DNA of 41,933 nt from Clostridia bacterium (GTDB lineage: Bacteria > Bacillota > Clostridia > Christensenellales > Borkfalkiaceae), in NCBI GenBank assembly GCA_017396365.1, contig JAFQMD010000006.1:1-41933 (forward strand), in the 5' to 3' direction. The translations under genes and the position numbers were made by a program. The notes beneath the pieces are model-generated. The model searched no databases. It was given only the letters and a program-made list of their open reading frames with translations, and was not told the origin of the DNA. Positions 23,937 through 31,245 of this stretch are shown here, piece by piece (the stretch's first letter is position 1; every line of letters starts with the position of its first letter).

Positions 23937-24553
23937 CCGAAAAAACCATACAAAAGATAGAATTTGATAAACAGTTTTTATATGACGGCGAAAGGTTCGT
24001 CGTTGGCGTTGACGAAGTCGGCAGAGGTCCGCTTGCAGGGCCGGTCGTTTGTTGCGCAGTTGTAATAGACTGTTTTGGCGAAAATATTTTAGACGGAGTT
24101 GACGACAGTAAAAAGGTCAGCGAAAAGAAAAGAGAAGGGTTATACGACGGACTGAGAGAAAGCGTAGTTGACTACTGTATATGCGAAATTTCACCTGAAA
24201 AAATAGACGAGATAAACATTTTAGAGGCGACGAAACTTTGTATGAAAAATTGCGTTGACGGGCTTAAAAAACCGTTTGACGTAGTTTTAGTTGACGCGAT
24301 GAATATCGCAGTTGACAGTAGAAAGGAAATAATTGTTAAAGGCGACGCGCAAAGTTACGCTATCGGCGCAGCGTCTATTATTGCTAAGGTATATAGGGAT
24401 AGGCTTATGGTTGAATACGATAAAATTTACCCCGAATACGCCTTTGCAAAAAATAAAGGATACGGAACGAAAGACCATATAACCGCCTTAAAGGAGATAG
24501 GTTCATGCCCGATACACAGAAAGACCTTTATAAAAAACTTTACGGCAAAATAG
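23933..24553 (+). CDS. rnhB: Ribonuclease HII
   Basis: A 206-residue RNase HII, which removes RNA primers and single ribonucleotides from DNA. The catalytic pair Asp27-Glu28 lies in VGVDEVGRGPLAGPVV. VDAMN and GAASIIAKVYRDRL supply the further acidic residues, and GYGTKDH is near the end. GTG 23933 is chosen as start: GGAGAT lies seven bases upstream and it forms a GTGA junction with rbgA. A TTG six codons earlier is less likely. The end overlaps yraN by 49 bp. Confidence 0.94.
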   Translation: MTEKTIQKIEFDKQFLYDGERFVVGVDEVGRGPLAGPVVCCAVVIDCFGENILDGVDDSKKVSEKKREGLYDGLRESVVDYCICEISPEKIDEINILEATKLCMKNCVDGLKKPFDVVLVDAMNIAVDSRKEIIVKGDAQSYAIGAASIIAKVYRDRLMVEYDKIYPEYAFAKNKGYGTKDHITALKEIGSCPIHRKTFIKNFTAK

Positions 24554-24858
24554 GCGAGAGTTTAGTAGAAAAATATTTAAAAAAGTTAGGCTATAAGTCG
24601 ATAAAACGCAATTTTATCACTCCGTATGGCGAGGCTGATATAATAGCGGAAAAAGGCGGAATAACGTATTTTATCGAAGTAAAAGCGAGAAAAGGTACGG
24701 CGTTTGGCGAACCAAAGGATGCCGTAGGCTATAAAAAGCAAGAAAAGTATAGAAAGATAGCAAGTTACTATATGCAAAAGTACGGCGAAAGCCAAATTAG
24801 TTTTGTCGTTGCAGAGGTATTAGGAGAAACCGTAAACCTAATTTTCGACGCTTTTTAA
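24505..24858 (+). CDS. YraN/UPF0102 family nuclease-like protein
   Basis: A 117-residue UPF0102 protein with a restriction-endonuclease-like core: GEADII (42-47) and IEVKAR (57-62) give the D-ExK pattern. NFITPYGEADI and AVGYKKQEKYRKIA are typical of the family. It normally follows rnhB, as here. The start ATG 24505 has GGAGAT upstream inside rnhB; the 49-bp overlap is larger than its neighbours' but is needed to keep the conserved N-terminal helix. Function is not settled in the family; a role in DNA repair or recombination is presumed. Confidence 0.9.
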   Translation: MPDTQKDLYKKLYGKIGESLVEKYLKKLGYKSIKRNFITPYGEADIIAEKGGITYFIEVKARKGTAFGEPKDAVGYKKQEKYRKIASYYMQKYGESQISFVVAEVLGETVNLIFDAF

Positions 24859-24878
24859 TATGGATAACTTGTGGATAA
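24859..24878 (-). promoter_or_regulatory. Two tandem DnaA-box-like sites
   Basis: On the minus strand, TTATCCACA (24870-24878) is a perfect match to the DnaA box, and TTATCCATA (24859-24867) has one mismatch. They are in the same direction with centres 11 bp apart, in the 64-bp gap between yraN and the methyltransferase gene. Function is inferred from sequence only. Confidence 0.4.
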
Positions 24879-24922
24879 ACGCCTTATAGGTCGATTTAAC
24901 TATAAAAATTAAGGTAAAAACA

Positions 24923-26053
24923 ATGAAGATTTGCGTTACTTCTGCTTCGGGTGTTGAGGCGGTTACAAAACGGGAAATATATAAACTTTTGCAAGTTGAC
25001 GCTCCTGCCATAAGCGGTAGGCTTTCGTTTGAAGGCGATTGGGAAGATATTGCCAAATGCAATATGTATCTTCGCACGGCAAACAGGGTTGGCATAATAC
25101 TCGGGGAGTTTAACGCCGAGACTTTTGACGAACTTTTCGACGGTATAAAAAATATAGCCTTTGAAGAATTCGTTTCAAAAGACGGTAAAATCGTCGTTAC
25201 GGCGAAAAACGTTATGAGTAAAATTTTTGCAACAAGCGCAACCCAGTCGATTTCTAAAAAGGCGATATGTCAAAGACTTTTTGAAAAATACAAAATTACT
25301 ACGCTTCCTGAAACGGGGGAGAGATATAAGATAGAAGTAGCAATTTTAAAAGACCACGTAACCGTAACTTTAGACACTTCGGGCGAGGGTTTGCACAGAA
25401 GGGGATATCGTGGGCTCGTTGGCGAAGCGCCCTTAAAAGAAACTTTGGCGTCTGCTATAATTCAACTTTCCGTTTGGAATCCGAGTCGCCCGCTTGCCGA
25501 CGTTTTTTGCGGTAGCGGAACTATTCCCATAGAGGCTACTTTAATTGCCCTAAATATTGCAAGTGGTAAAAACAGAACTTTTGATTTCGTCAACTGGAAA
25601 TGTTTTGACGGCAGTATTTTTGAAAGGGTAAAAAGCCAAGCGATTGCAAACGAGCGTTTAGACCAAGAAGTTAGAATAAGCGGTTTCGATATAGACGAAG
25701 GTCAGTTAAAACTTGCGAGAAAACACGCTAAAGAAGCGGGCGTTGAAAAGTACATACATTTTCAAAGGGCTGATATGCGCGACTTTTCTTCAAGGTTTTC
25801 GCACGGCGTAATAATAAGCAACCCCCCTTACGGCGAAAGGCTTTTAGAAAGGCGAGAGATTGAAACGTTGTACAAAGATTACGGAAAGATGATAAAATCG
25901 TTAGATAATTGGTGCGCGTACACGCTTACGAGCGTAACTGATTTTGAAAGGTTATTTGGCAGAAAAGCCGATAAAAAGAGAAAACTTTACAACGGAAAGT
26001 TGGAGTGTAATCTTTTTTCTCATTTGGCAGAGCCACCAAAAAGACAGAGATAA
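24923..26053 (+). CDS. THUMP-domain class I SAM-dependent RNA methyltransferase (YpsC/RlmL-N type)
   Basis: A 376-residue predicted 23S rRNA guanine-N2 methyltransferase. The N-terminal THUMP region (about 45-160) is followed by a Rossmann methyltransferase: HRRGYRG, DVFCGSGTIPIEA (near 193) for SAM binding, and NPPYGERL (near 302) as the catalytic motif for amino-N methylation. It corresponds to the N-terminal half of E. coli RlmL and to B. subtilis YpsC. AAGGT precedes the ATG. It is last in the rimM-trmD-rbgA-rnhB-yraN run; no terminator is seen after it except AT-only stretches. Confidence 0.9.
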   Translation: MKICVTSASGVEAVTKREIYKLLQVDAPAISGRLSFEGDWEDIAKCNMYLRTANRVGIILGEFNAETFDELFDGIKNIAFEEFVSKDGKIVVTAKNVMSKIFATSATQSISKKAICQRLFEKYKITTLPETGERYKIEVAILKDHVTVTLDTSGEGLHRRGYRGLVGEAPLKETLASAIIQLSVWNPSRPLADVFCGSGTIPIEATLIALNIASGKNRTFDFVNWKCFDGSIFERVKSQAIANERLDQEVRISGFDIDEGQLKLARKHAKEAGVEKYIHFQRADMRDFSSRFSHGVIISNPPYGERLLERREIETLYKDYGKMIKSLDNWCAYTLTSVTDFERLFGRKADKKRKLYNGKLECNLFSHLAEPPKRQR

Positions 26054-26124
26054 ACGAAAAATTAAAAAATATAAATAATATAATAAAAAATCAAAAATTT
26101 TTTCATTTTACCCCGTTAAAACGC

Positions 26125-26153
26125 TTGCATAAAGAATTTTGATATGGTAAAAT
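26125..26153 (+). promoter_or_regulatory. Promoter of rplS
   Basis: TTGCAT (26125-26130), a 17-bp spacer ending TGG, and TAAAAT (26148-26153). Confidence 0.75.
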
Positions 26154-26154
26154 A

Positions 26155-26223
26155 GTTCAAGACTTCGGACGGTCCTCTGGCAAAATTGCGCATGAACGTT
26201 TCGGATAATAGGAGGTATAAGTC
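26155..26223 (+). promoter_or_regulatory. Candidate L19 leader (autoregulatory 5' UTR of rplS)
   Basis: The rplS leader is about 65 bases. GTTCA near its start can pair with TGAAC (26193-26197). TCCTC (26173-26177) can pair in part with the AGGAGG ribosome site (26210-26215). An 11-codon ORF starting at 26192 ends in a TGA that overlaps the rplS ATG. L19 leaders are known in low-GC Gram-positive bacteria; I cannot confirm a match to that RNA family by eye. Confidence 0.4.
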
Positions 26224-26565
26224 ATGAATATTATCGAACAGATTGAAAAAGAGAACTTAAAAAGCGAAGTTCCCGTGTTTTCAGTTGGTGATACCGTTAA
26301 GGTATCAGTAAAGGTTATTGAAGGCGCGAAGGAAAGAATTCAAGCTTTCGAAGGTATCGTTATCGCTAAGAGAAACGGCGGTATTAGAGAAACTTTCACC
26401 GTTAGAAGAATTTCTTACGGCGTAGGCGTTGAAAGAACTTTCCCAGTTCACTCTCCAAAGGTAGCGAGAATCGACGTTATCAAGAGAGGTAAAGTTAGAA
26501 GAGCAAAACTCTACTATCTTAGAAATCTTACCGGTAAAGCGGCTAAGGTTGAAGAAATCCTTTAA
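26224..26565 (+). CDS. rplS: Ribosomal protein bL19
   Basis: A 113-residue bL19 of the 50S subunit at the subunit interface. The core has [51 protein letters not shown] and the end [18 protein letters not shown], all standard (quoted as separate short pieces). Length fits (about 115). AGGAGG precedes the ATG. It is a single-gene unit with its own promoter and terminator. In B. subtilis rplS follows trmD directly; here five genes lie between. Confidence 0.97.
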   Translation: MNIIEQIEKENLKSEVPVFSVGDTVKVSVKVIEGAKERIQAFEGIVIAKRNGGIRETFTVRRISYGVGVERTFPVHSPKVARIDVIKRGKVRRAKLYYLRNLTGKAAKVEEIL

Positions 26566-26580
26566 TCAGCAAAACAAATT

Positions 26581-26612
26581 AAGACCGACGAGTTGTTCGT
26601 CGGTCTTTTTTT
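26581..26612 (+). terminator. Terminator of rplS
   Basis: AAGACCGACGA (26581-26591) and TCGTCGGTCTT (26597-26607) form an 11-bp stem with a five-base loop, then a T-run. Confidence 0.92.
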
Positions 26613-26623
26613 GCGTTTTTTGT

Positions 26624-26651
26624 CTTTTCATAATATATATATAATGAAAAG
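26624..26651. repeat. AT-rich inverted repeat before the GT-C-like gene
   Basis: CTTTTCAT and ATGAAAAG flank an almost self-complementary ATATATAT centre, giving a 28-bp near-perfect palindrome. It lies between the rplS terminator and the promoter at 26676. It could be an operator or a cruciform-prone stretch. Confidence 0.5.
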
Positions 26652-26675
26652 TGCGTTAAAATTTATAAAAAACGT

Positions 26676-26704
26676 TTTACAAATCAAAAATTATGGTGTA
26701 TAGT
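26676..26704 (+). promoter_or_regulatory. Promoter of the 26764-37959 operon
   Basis: TTTACA (26676-26681), a 17-bp spacer and TATAGT (26699-26704). No other promoter or terminator is seen before the end of hisS. Confidence 0.65.
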
Positions 26705-26763
26705 ATTTAGGTATAAGTATATAAAATAGTTTTTTAATAGATTAGTTTTGTTTTGGAGGAGTT

Positions 26764-28623
26764 ATGAATAAAAGTAATAGAACTTTTTTAATAACGGCAA
26801 TAATATTAGTAGTTTTTTACGTTGCATCCGCGATTATCACGCTCGGCACGGTATTTACGCCGTCAACAGCGTGGCAAATCAAAACGCAAAATCCCGATAG
26901 GAACAACACCTATCAAAATGCGTTTGTAAACGTCGATATAAAAACCACTAAACCGAACCCTGAAAAAGAAGGGGATACGGTTACTGCAAATATCGCAAAG
27001 ATTTACGTTTTCGTAGGTAACGTATATTCGTTTGCAACCGACGAAAGCGGAAACGAATACGTCGATATCGTTTTCCATTTCAAAACTAAGAGCGACAATA
27101 CGAATACGTCTTACTTGCAAAGTTTTACCTATTCGCTCCCCGTCGTTTACGGCACGGGCGGATATAAATGGATAAAGGTCTATGACAGTAAGGATATAGA
27201 CGAGAAAACGGGCAAGGAAAAGGGAGAAATTTCGCTTAACCGCGTTAAGATTAACACTCCCGACAAGTTCGATTTCCACGAAGTAGTGTTTACCGATTCT
27301 ACGGGCTACGTTTTAGATACTCAGATAAACGCTGGAACTGACGAACAAAAGCAAATGGCAAGGCTTTTAGTTGACGAGAGAGAGTTCTTTACAGAATCAA
27401 ATTCTAAAAAGTACGTTTTAACGGACGCCGAACTTAAAAATTTAGCGTCGGTTGAGGCGTTAAAGGGCGGTAGAGCAGTCGTTTCAAACGGCCCGCTTTC
27501 AACCGTATTTAACCTTATTTCAACTTCGATTTTTGGCGCGAATACCTTTGCAATGAGATTTTTCGACTGTTTGGCAGGTCTTGGCTTGCTACTAATGGCG
27601 TTTATGTTTGTAAGCAGACTTTTCGACAATCCAAGGTATTCGGTTTTATCACTCGTGTTTTGTTTGGCAATGGGCGGTGTGTTTACGGCGTCGAATTTCG
27701 CTTTCGCAGGCGTAGGGGCGTTTTTCGCCGTGCTTTCGCTCTACTTTACTATGAGATTTTTCATTAAGCACTACTATTTAGAAGACGTTGCCGACGCGGT
27801 TTTATGCCTTTTAGGTTCGGGAGTTTCTTTGGGGCTTGCCATTTCTTGCAATATGGCTTACGCTCTTATTTCTCTCGGTCATTTAGCAATGCTTATAATG
27901 GCGTTTAGAAGATCGTACAAAAGGTATAAAGAAGATGATAAAAAGGCCGTCGGTCTTGAAAAGGAAGACCTTTTCCTTGCTTATAGGAAGAAAAAGATAA
28001 TTCTCGTTTTCTCGGCTCTCGGCGCGCTCGTAGTTTTGCCTACTATTTTATTCACGATTTCATACTGGGCGATTGCAAGCGTTTATCAAGCCTTTTACGG
28101 CGTTGGCTTTTTGCAGAGCGCGGTAAAACATTTAGTCGCTTGCTTTACTCCAAATTATCAATCTTTCCCACTCGCTCTTTTAGTAGGTTTTGGCGGAGTG
28201 ACGGAAAACGGATATCACAGTTTCTTAACTTATTTGCCAACTATTTTAGCCCTTTTGAGTTTGATTTTCGTTACGGTAACTCTTTATTTTAGAAAGAAAG
28301 TTGACTTTTTCAAAAACGTCGGCGTAATTTCAAACAAATATAAAATGGTAACGACTGCTTTCGTATCAACGTTACTTCCCGTTCTTTTTGGGCTTACTTC
28401 AAGTCCAAGCGGATTTGCAGGAGCGTCGGTATTTTACGCTGTTTATATAGTTTTTGCCGAGAGTATTTTGGTAAAATGTTTTAATTCAAAGAAAGTTAAG
28501 TTGATTATGAATATTTTAGCAGGGGTTTCACTCGCGGTGTTCTGCCTTGCGTATTTGGGCTACGTGGGCGTTCAACTTCCCGAAATAGTAAGTAAAATTC
28601 TCTATCTTTGGCAGGTGATTTAA
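26764..28623 (+). CDS. Polytopic membrane protein, GT-C/PMT-like glycosyltransferase candidate
   Basis: A 619-residue membrane protein. One helix (about 8-28) is followed by a long extracytoplasmic part (35-200). Then comes a VDEREFF stretch (Asp204-Glu205), and about ten membrane helices from residue 245 on. The piece SNGPLSTVFNLISTSIFGAN with FAMRFFDCLAG after it resembles the PPLGK...ALFG..PFGWR region of PMT-family (GT39) glycosyltransferases, where an acidic D-E pair lies shortly before, as here. I infer a lipid-linked sugar transferase with an inserted outer domain; identity is weak and it may be inactive or another family. GGAGGAG precedes the ATG. It is the first gene of a long operon and ends one base before comM. 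Confidence 0.6.
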   Translation: MNKSNRTFLITAIILVVFYVASAIITLGTVFTPSTAWQIKTQNPDRNNTYQNAFVNVDIKTTKPNPEKEGDTVTANIAKIYVFVGNVYSFATDESGNEYVDIVFHFKTKSDNTNTSYLQSFTYSLPVVYGTGGYKWIKVYDSKDIDEKTGKEKGEISLNRVKINTPDKFDFHEVVFTDSTGYVLDTQINAGTDEQKQMARLLVDEREFFTESNSKKYVLTDAELKNLASVEALKGGRAVVSNGPLSTVFNLISTSIFGANTFAMRFFDCLAGLGLLLMAFMFVSRLFDNPRYSVLSLVFCLAMGGVFTASNFAFAGVGAFFAVLSLYFTMRFFIKHYYLEDVADAVLCLLGSGVSLGLAISCNMAYALISLGHLAMLIMAFRRSYKRYKEDDKKAVGLEKEDLFLAYRKKKIILVFSALGALVVLPTILFTISYWAIASVYQAFYGVGFLQSAVKHLVACFTPNYQSFPLALLVGFGGVTENGYHSFLTYLPTILALLSLIFVTVTLYFRKKVDFFKNVGVISNKYKMVTTAFVSTLLPVLFGLTSSPSGFAGASVFYAVYIVFAESILVKCFNSKKVKLIMNILAGVSLAVFCLAYLGYVGVQLPEIVSKILYLWQVI

Positions 28624-28624
28624 T

Positions 28625-30145
28625 ATGCTTGCAAAATATTTTGGTTTTACTCTTATAGGGCTTGACGGCGAAGTCGTAGAAGTTGAAGTCGATACTAACA
28701 ACGGATTGCCGTCGTTTGATATCGTAGGGCTACCCGACGCGTCGGTAAAAGAATCCAAAGAGAGGGTAAGATCGGCTATAAAAAATAGCGGAAAGAGATT
28801 TCCAAACCATAAAATCACCGTAAATCTTGCTCCTGCCGATTTAAAAAAAGAGGGCGCTGGTTTAGATTTGCCTATCGCTATGGGAATAGTTAAGGCGTCT
28901 TCGCAGTTGGGGGATAAAGACTTGTCCGACACCGCGTTTATCGGCGAACTTTCCTTAGACGGCGCTTTAAGGGGCGTTTCGGGTATTTTGCCGATGCTTA
29001 TTTCCGCAAGGGAAAAAGGTTTCAAAAAGGCAATAATTCCGTCAGTAAACGCAAAAGAAGGCGAATACATTGACGGCGTTGAAATAAAAATTGCCGACAA
29101 TTTAAAACAGATAATAGAATACGCTGAAGGAACGGGCGAATTAAAAACCGTTGAAAAATTAAGTTATAACGTCATTTCCGAGAGCGTAAAGTATATCGAC
29201 GACGTACAGTTTGTCAAAGGGCAGTACGTTGCAAAAAGGGCTATGGAAGTTGCCGTAAGCGGTAATCACAATATTATTTTGGTAGGACCGCCGGGCGCAG
29301 GAAAAACAATGCTTGCAAAGTGTATTCCGTCTATAATGCCCGATATGTCTTTTGAAGAGGCGCTCGAAACGACCAAAATTCACAGCGCGGCAGGTAAACT
29401 TTCGACGGAGGACGGAATAGTCTATCGTCGTCCTTACGTTACCCCTCATCACACGGCGTCAAGGGTTGCTATAATCGGCGGAGGAAATTCGTCGAAACCG
29501 GGCATTATAAGTCTTGCGCATAACGGCGTTTTGTATTTAGACGAAATGGCAGAGTATCCGCGTTCGGTGCTTGAAAGTTTACGTCAACCGCTTGAAGATA
29601 GGGTTATTACCGTATCGAGAGCAAAGGCAAGCGTTGAGTATCCTGCAAGTTTTATGTTGGTTGGCAGTATGAACCCTTGTCCATGCGGATATTACGGTAC
29701 GAAACAAGGCGAGTGCAAGTGTTCTTCTTCGCAAATAATAAAGTACAAGTCTAAAGTTTCAGGTCCGCTTATGGACAGAATGGACATTCGCATAAACGTC
29801 GAAAGCGTAAAATACGACGACCTTACGGATAAAACTAACGGCGAAAGCAGTGAAGACGTTAGAAAAAGAGTAAACAGAACGAGACTTATCCAAAGAGAAA
29901 GATTTTTGGGCGAAGATATAAACAGCAACGCCGAAATGGGCGAAAGGCACTTAAACGTCTATTGTAAACTTTCAAAAGAATGCGAAGATATTTTAAGAAA
30001 GGCGTTTGACAGTTTAAAACTTTCGGCAAGGGCGAGAAGTAGAATATTGAAAGTCGCAAGGACGATTGCCGATATGGAACTTAGCCAAGATATCGAGCCT
30101 AAGCATCTTTTAGAGGCGATAGGGTATAGAAGCGAGGAATTATGA
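28625..30145 (+). CDS. comM: YifB/ComM family Mg-chelatase-like AAA+ ATPase
   Basis: A 506-residue protein. The N-terminal S5-fold-like domain has GLPSFDIVGLPDASVKES (27-44) and NLAPADLKKEGAGLDLPIA. The AAA+ core has Walker A GPPGAGKTM (about 221-229), Walker B LYLDEMAEY and VGSMNPCPCGYYG. A C-terminal helical lid has SARARSRILKVARTIADM. ComM is a helicase that aids branch migration during natural transformation in Gram-negative species. Its place directly before dprA fits a DNA-uptake or recombination role. The stop overlaps dprA as ATGA. Confidence 0.93.
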   Translation: MLAKYFGFTLIGLDGEVVEVEVDTNNGLPSFDIVGLPDASVKESKERVRSAIKNSGKRFPNHKITVNLAPADLKKEGAGLDLPIAMGIVKASSQLGDKDLSDTAFIGELSLDGALRGVSGILPMLISAREKGFKKAIIPSVNAKEGEYIDGVEIKIADNLKQIIEYAEGTGELKTVEKLSYNVISESVKYIDDVQFVKGQYVAKRAMEVAVSGNHNIILVGPPGAGKTMLAKCIPSIMPDMSFEEALETTKIHSAAGKLSTEDGIVYRRPYVTPHHTASRVAIIGGGNSSKPGIISLAHNGVLYLDEMAEYPRSVLESLRQPLEDRVITVSRAKASVEYPASFMLVGSMNPCPCGYYGTKQGECKCSSSQIIKYKSKVSGPLMDRMDIRINVESVKYDDLTDKTNGESSEDVRKRVNRTRLIQRERFLGEDINSNAEMGERHLNVYCKLSKECEDILRKAFDSLKLSARARSRILKVARTIADMELSQDIEPKHLLEAIGYRSEEL

Positions 30146-31233
30146 GAATTTTAAACGAAGACGAAAGAGCGCTTATTTTTCTCGATTCTTTTGAAAATAT
30201 AGAATACAAGCACAAAAAGGCTTTGATTGAACTGTATAAAAAGCCGTCTTTGATAAGAAAAGACGGGGCGATAATCAGCAAGTATTTTCAAAGCGTACAA
30301 AAACCGCAGTTAGAAAAACAACTTTTGCTCGCGCTTAACGAAGAAGGGTATTTCGACTGCGCCGTTTTAAACGCTTTAAAGGGAGCGGACGACGTAGTTA
30401 CTCTTTTTAGCGACGACTATCCCGAAGAATTAAAGCATATTCCAACCCCACCTATCGTCTTATACGCAAGGGGAAATTTATCTTTGCTTAAAAAGAATAA
30501 GGTGGCGATAGTCGGCTCGAGAAAAACTCAACCGCTATACCTAAAAAAGACCGAAGAAATTTCTAACGAGTTGGCAAATTCAGATATAGTTATCGTAACG
30601 GGCATTGCCTTAGGCGCGGATACCTACGCGATAAAAGGCGGACTTGAAAGCGGAAAGGTAATATCTGTGTTTGCAGGCGAAGTTGGTAAAGTTTATCCGA
30701 CTACGGCAAACGACTTGGCGAATAAAATTATAGAAAACGGCGGACTTATTTTGTCCGAATATCCATGCGGAAGAGTTCCGAGAGTTTATTCTTATCCCGC
30801 AAGGAACAGAATTATAGCAGGGCTTTCAAAAGGCGCGCTTATCGTAAGCGGAGAAGAAAATAGCGGAGCGAGATATACCGCAGGTTATGCAATAGACTAC
30901 GGAAGAGAAGTTTTTTGTTTACCGTACGGCATAGGGCAAAACGGCGCGCTTTGTAAAAATTTAATAAAGAGCGGAGCGGTGATGGTTGAAAGCGCAAGAG
31001 AAATTGCCGACTGCTTAAACCTTGCTTTAAAGCAAGAAACTACTTTAGATTTGGACTTGGACGAAAACGAAAGGGCTATATACGCTTTGATAAAACAAGG
31101 AGTATCTAGCGCGGACGAGTTGGCGGAAAAGTCCCAAATTGCAATTTATCAAATAATATCCGCGCTCGGAATGTTGGAGTTGAAAGGTCTTATAGTTAAG
31201 GATTTCAGCGGAAACTACGGCGCGCTCAAATAA
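30142..31233 (+). CDS. dprA: DNA-processing protein DprA
   Basis: A 363-residue DprA/Smf that loads RecA onto incoming single-stranded DNA. The Rossmann-like core has VAIVGSRKT (122-130), TGIALGADTYA, the EYPCG...YPARNRIIAGLSKGALIVS run and GYAIDYGREVF. The C-terminal winged helix (about 300-360) has ADELAEKSQIAIYQIISALGML as separate helices. The usual ADxxAH of the family is ADTYAI here. It is coupled by ATGA to comM and is 12 bp before topA. Confidence 0.94.
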   Translation: MRILNEDERALIFLDSFENIEYKHKKALIELYKKPSLIRKDGAIISKYFQSVQKPQLEKQLLLALNEEGYFDCAVLNALKGADDVVTLFSDDYPEELKHIPTPPIVLYARGNLSLLKKNKVAIVGSRKTQPLYLKKTEEISNELANSDIVIVTGIALGADTYAIKGGLESGKVISVFAGEVGKVYPTTANDLANKIIENGGLILSEYPCGRVPRVYSYPARNRIIAGLSKGALIVSGEENSGARYTAGYAIDYGREVFCLPYGIGQNGALCKNLIKSGAVMVESAREIADCLNLALKQETTLDLDLDENERAIYALIKQGVSSADELAEKSQIAIYQIISALGMLELKGLIVKDFSGNYGALK

Positions 31234-31245
31234 AACGGAGGGTTT

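Noticed and set aside
24505..24553. Frameshift in rnhB because yraN begins inside it
   Set aside because: Both proteins keep complete family ends and starts. The overlap is a real 49-bp one with a ribosome site inside rnhB.
26054..26110. Terminator after the RNA methyltransferase gene
   Set aside because: Only A/T-only self-complementary runs are seen, with no G/C stem.
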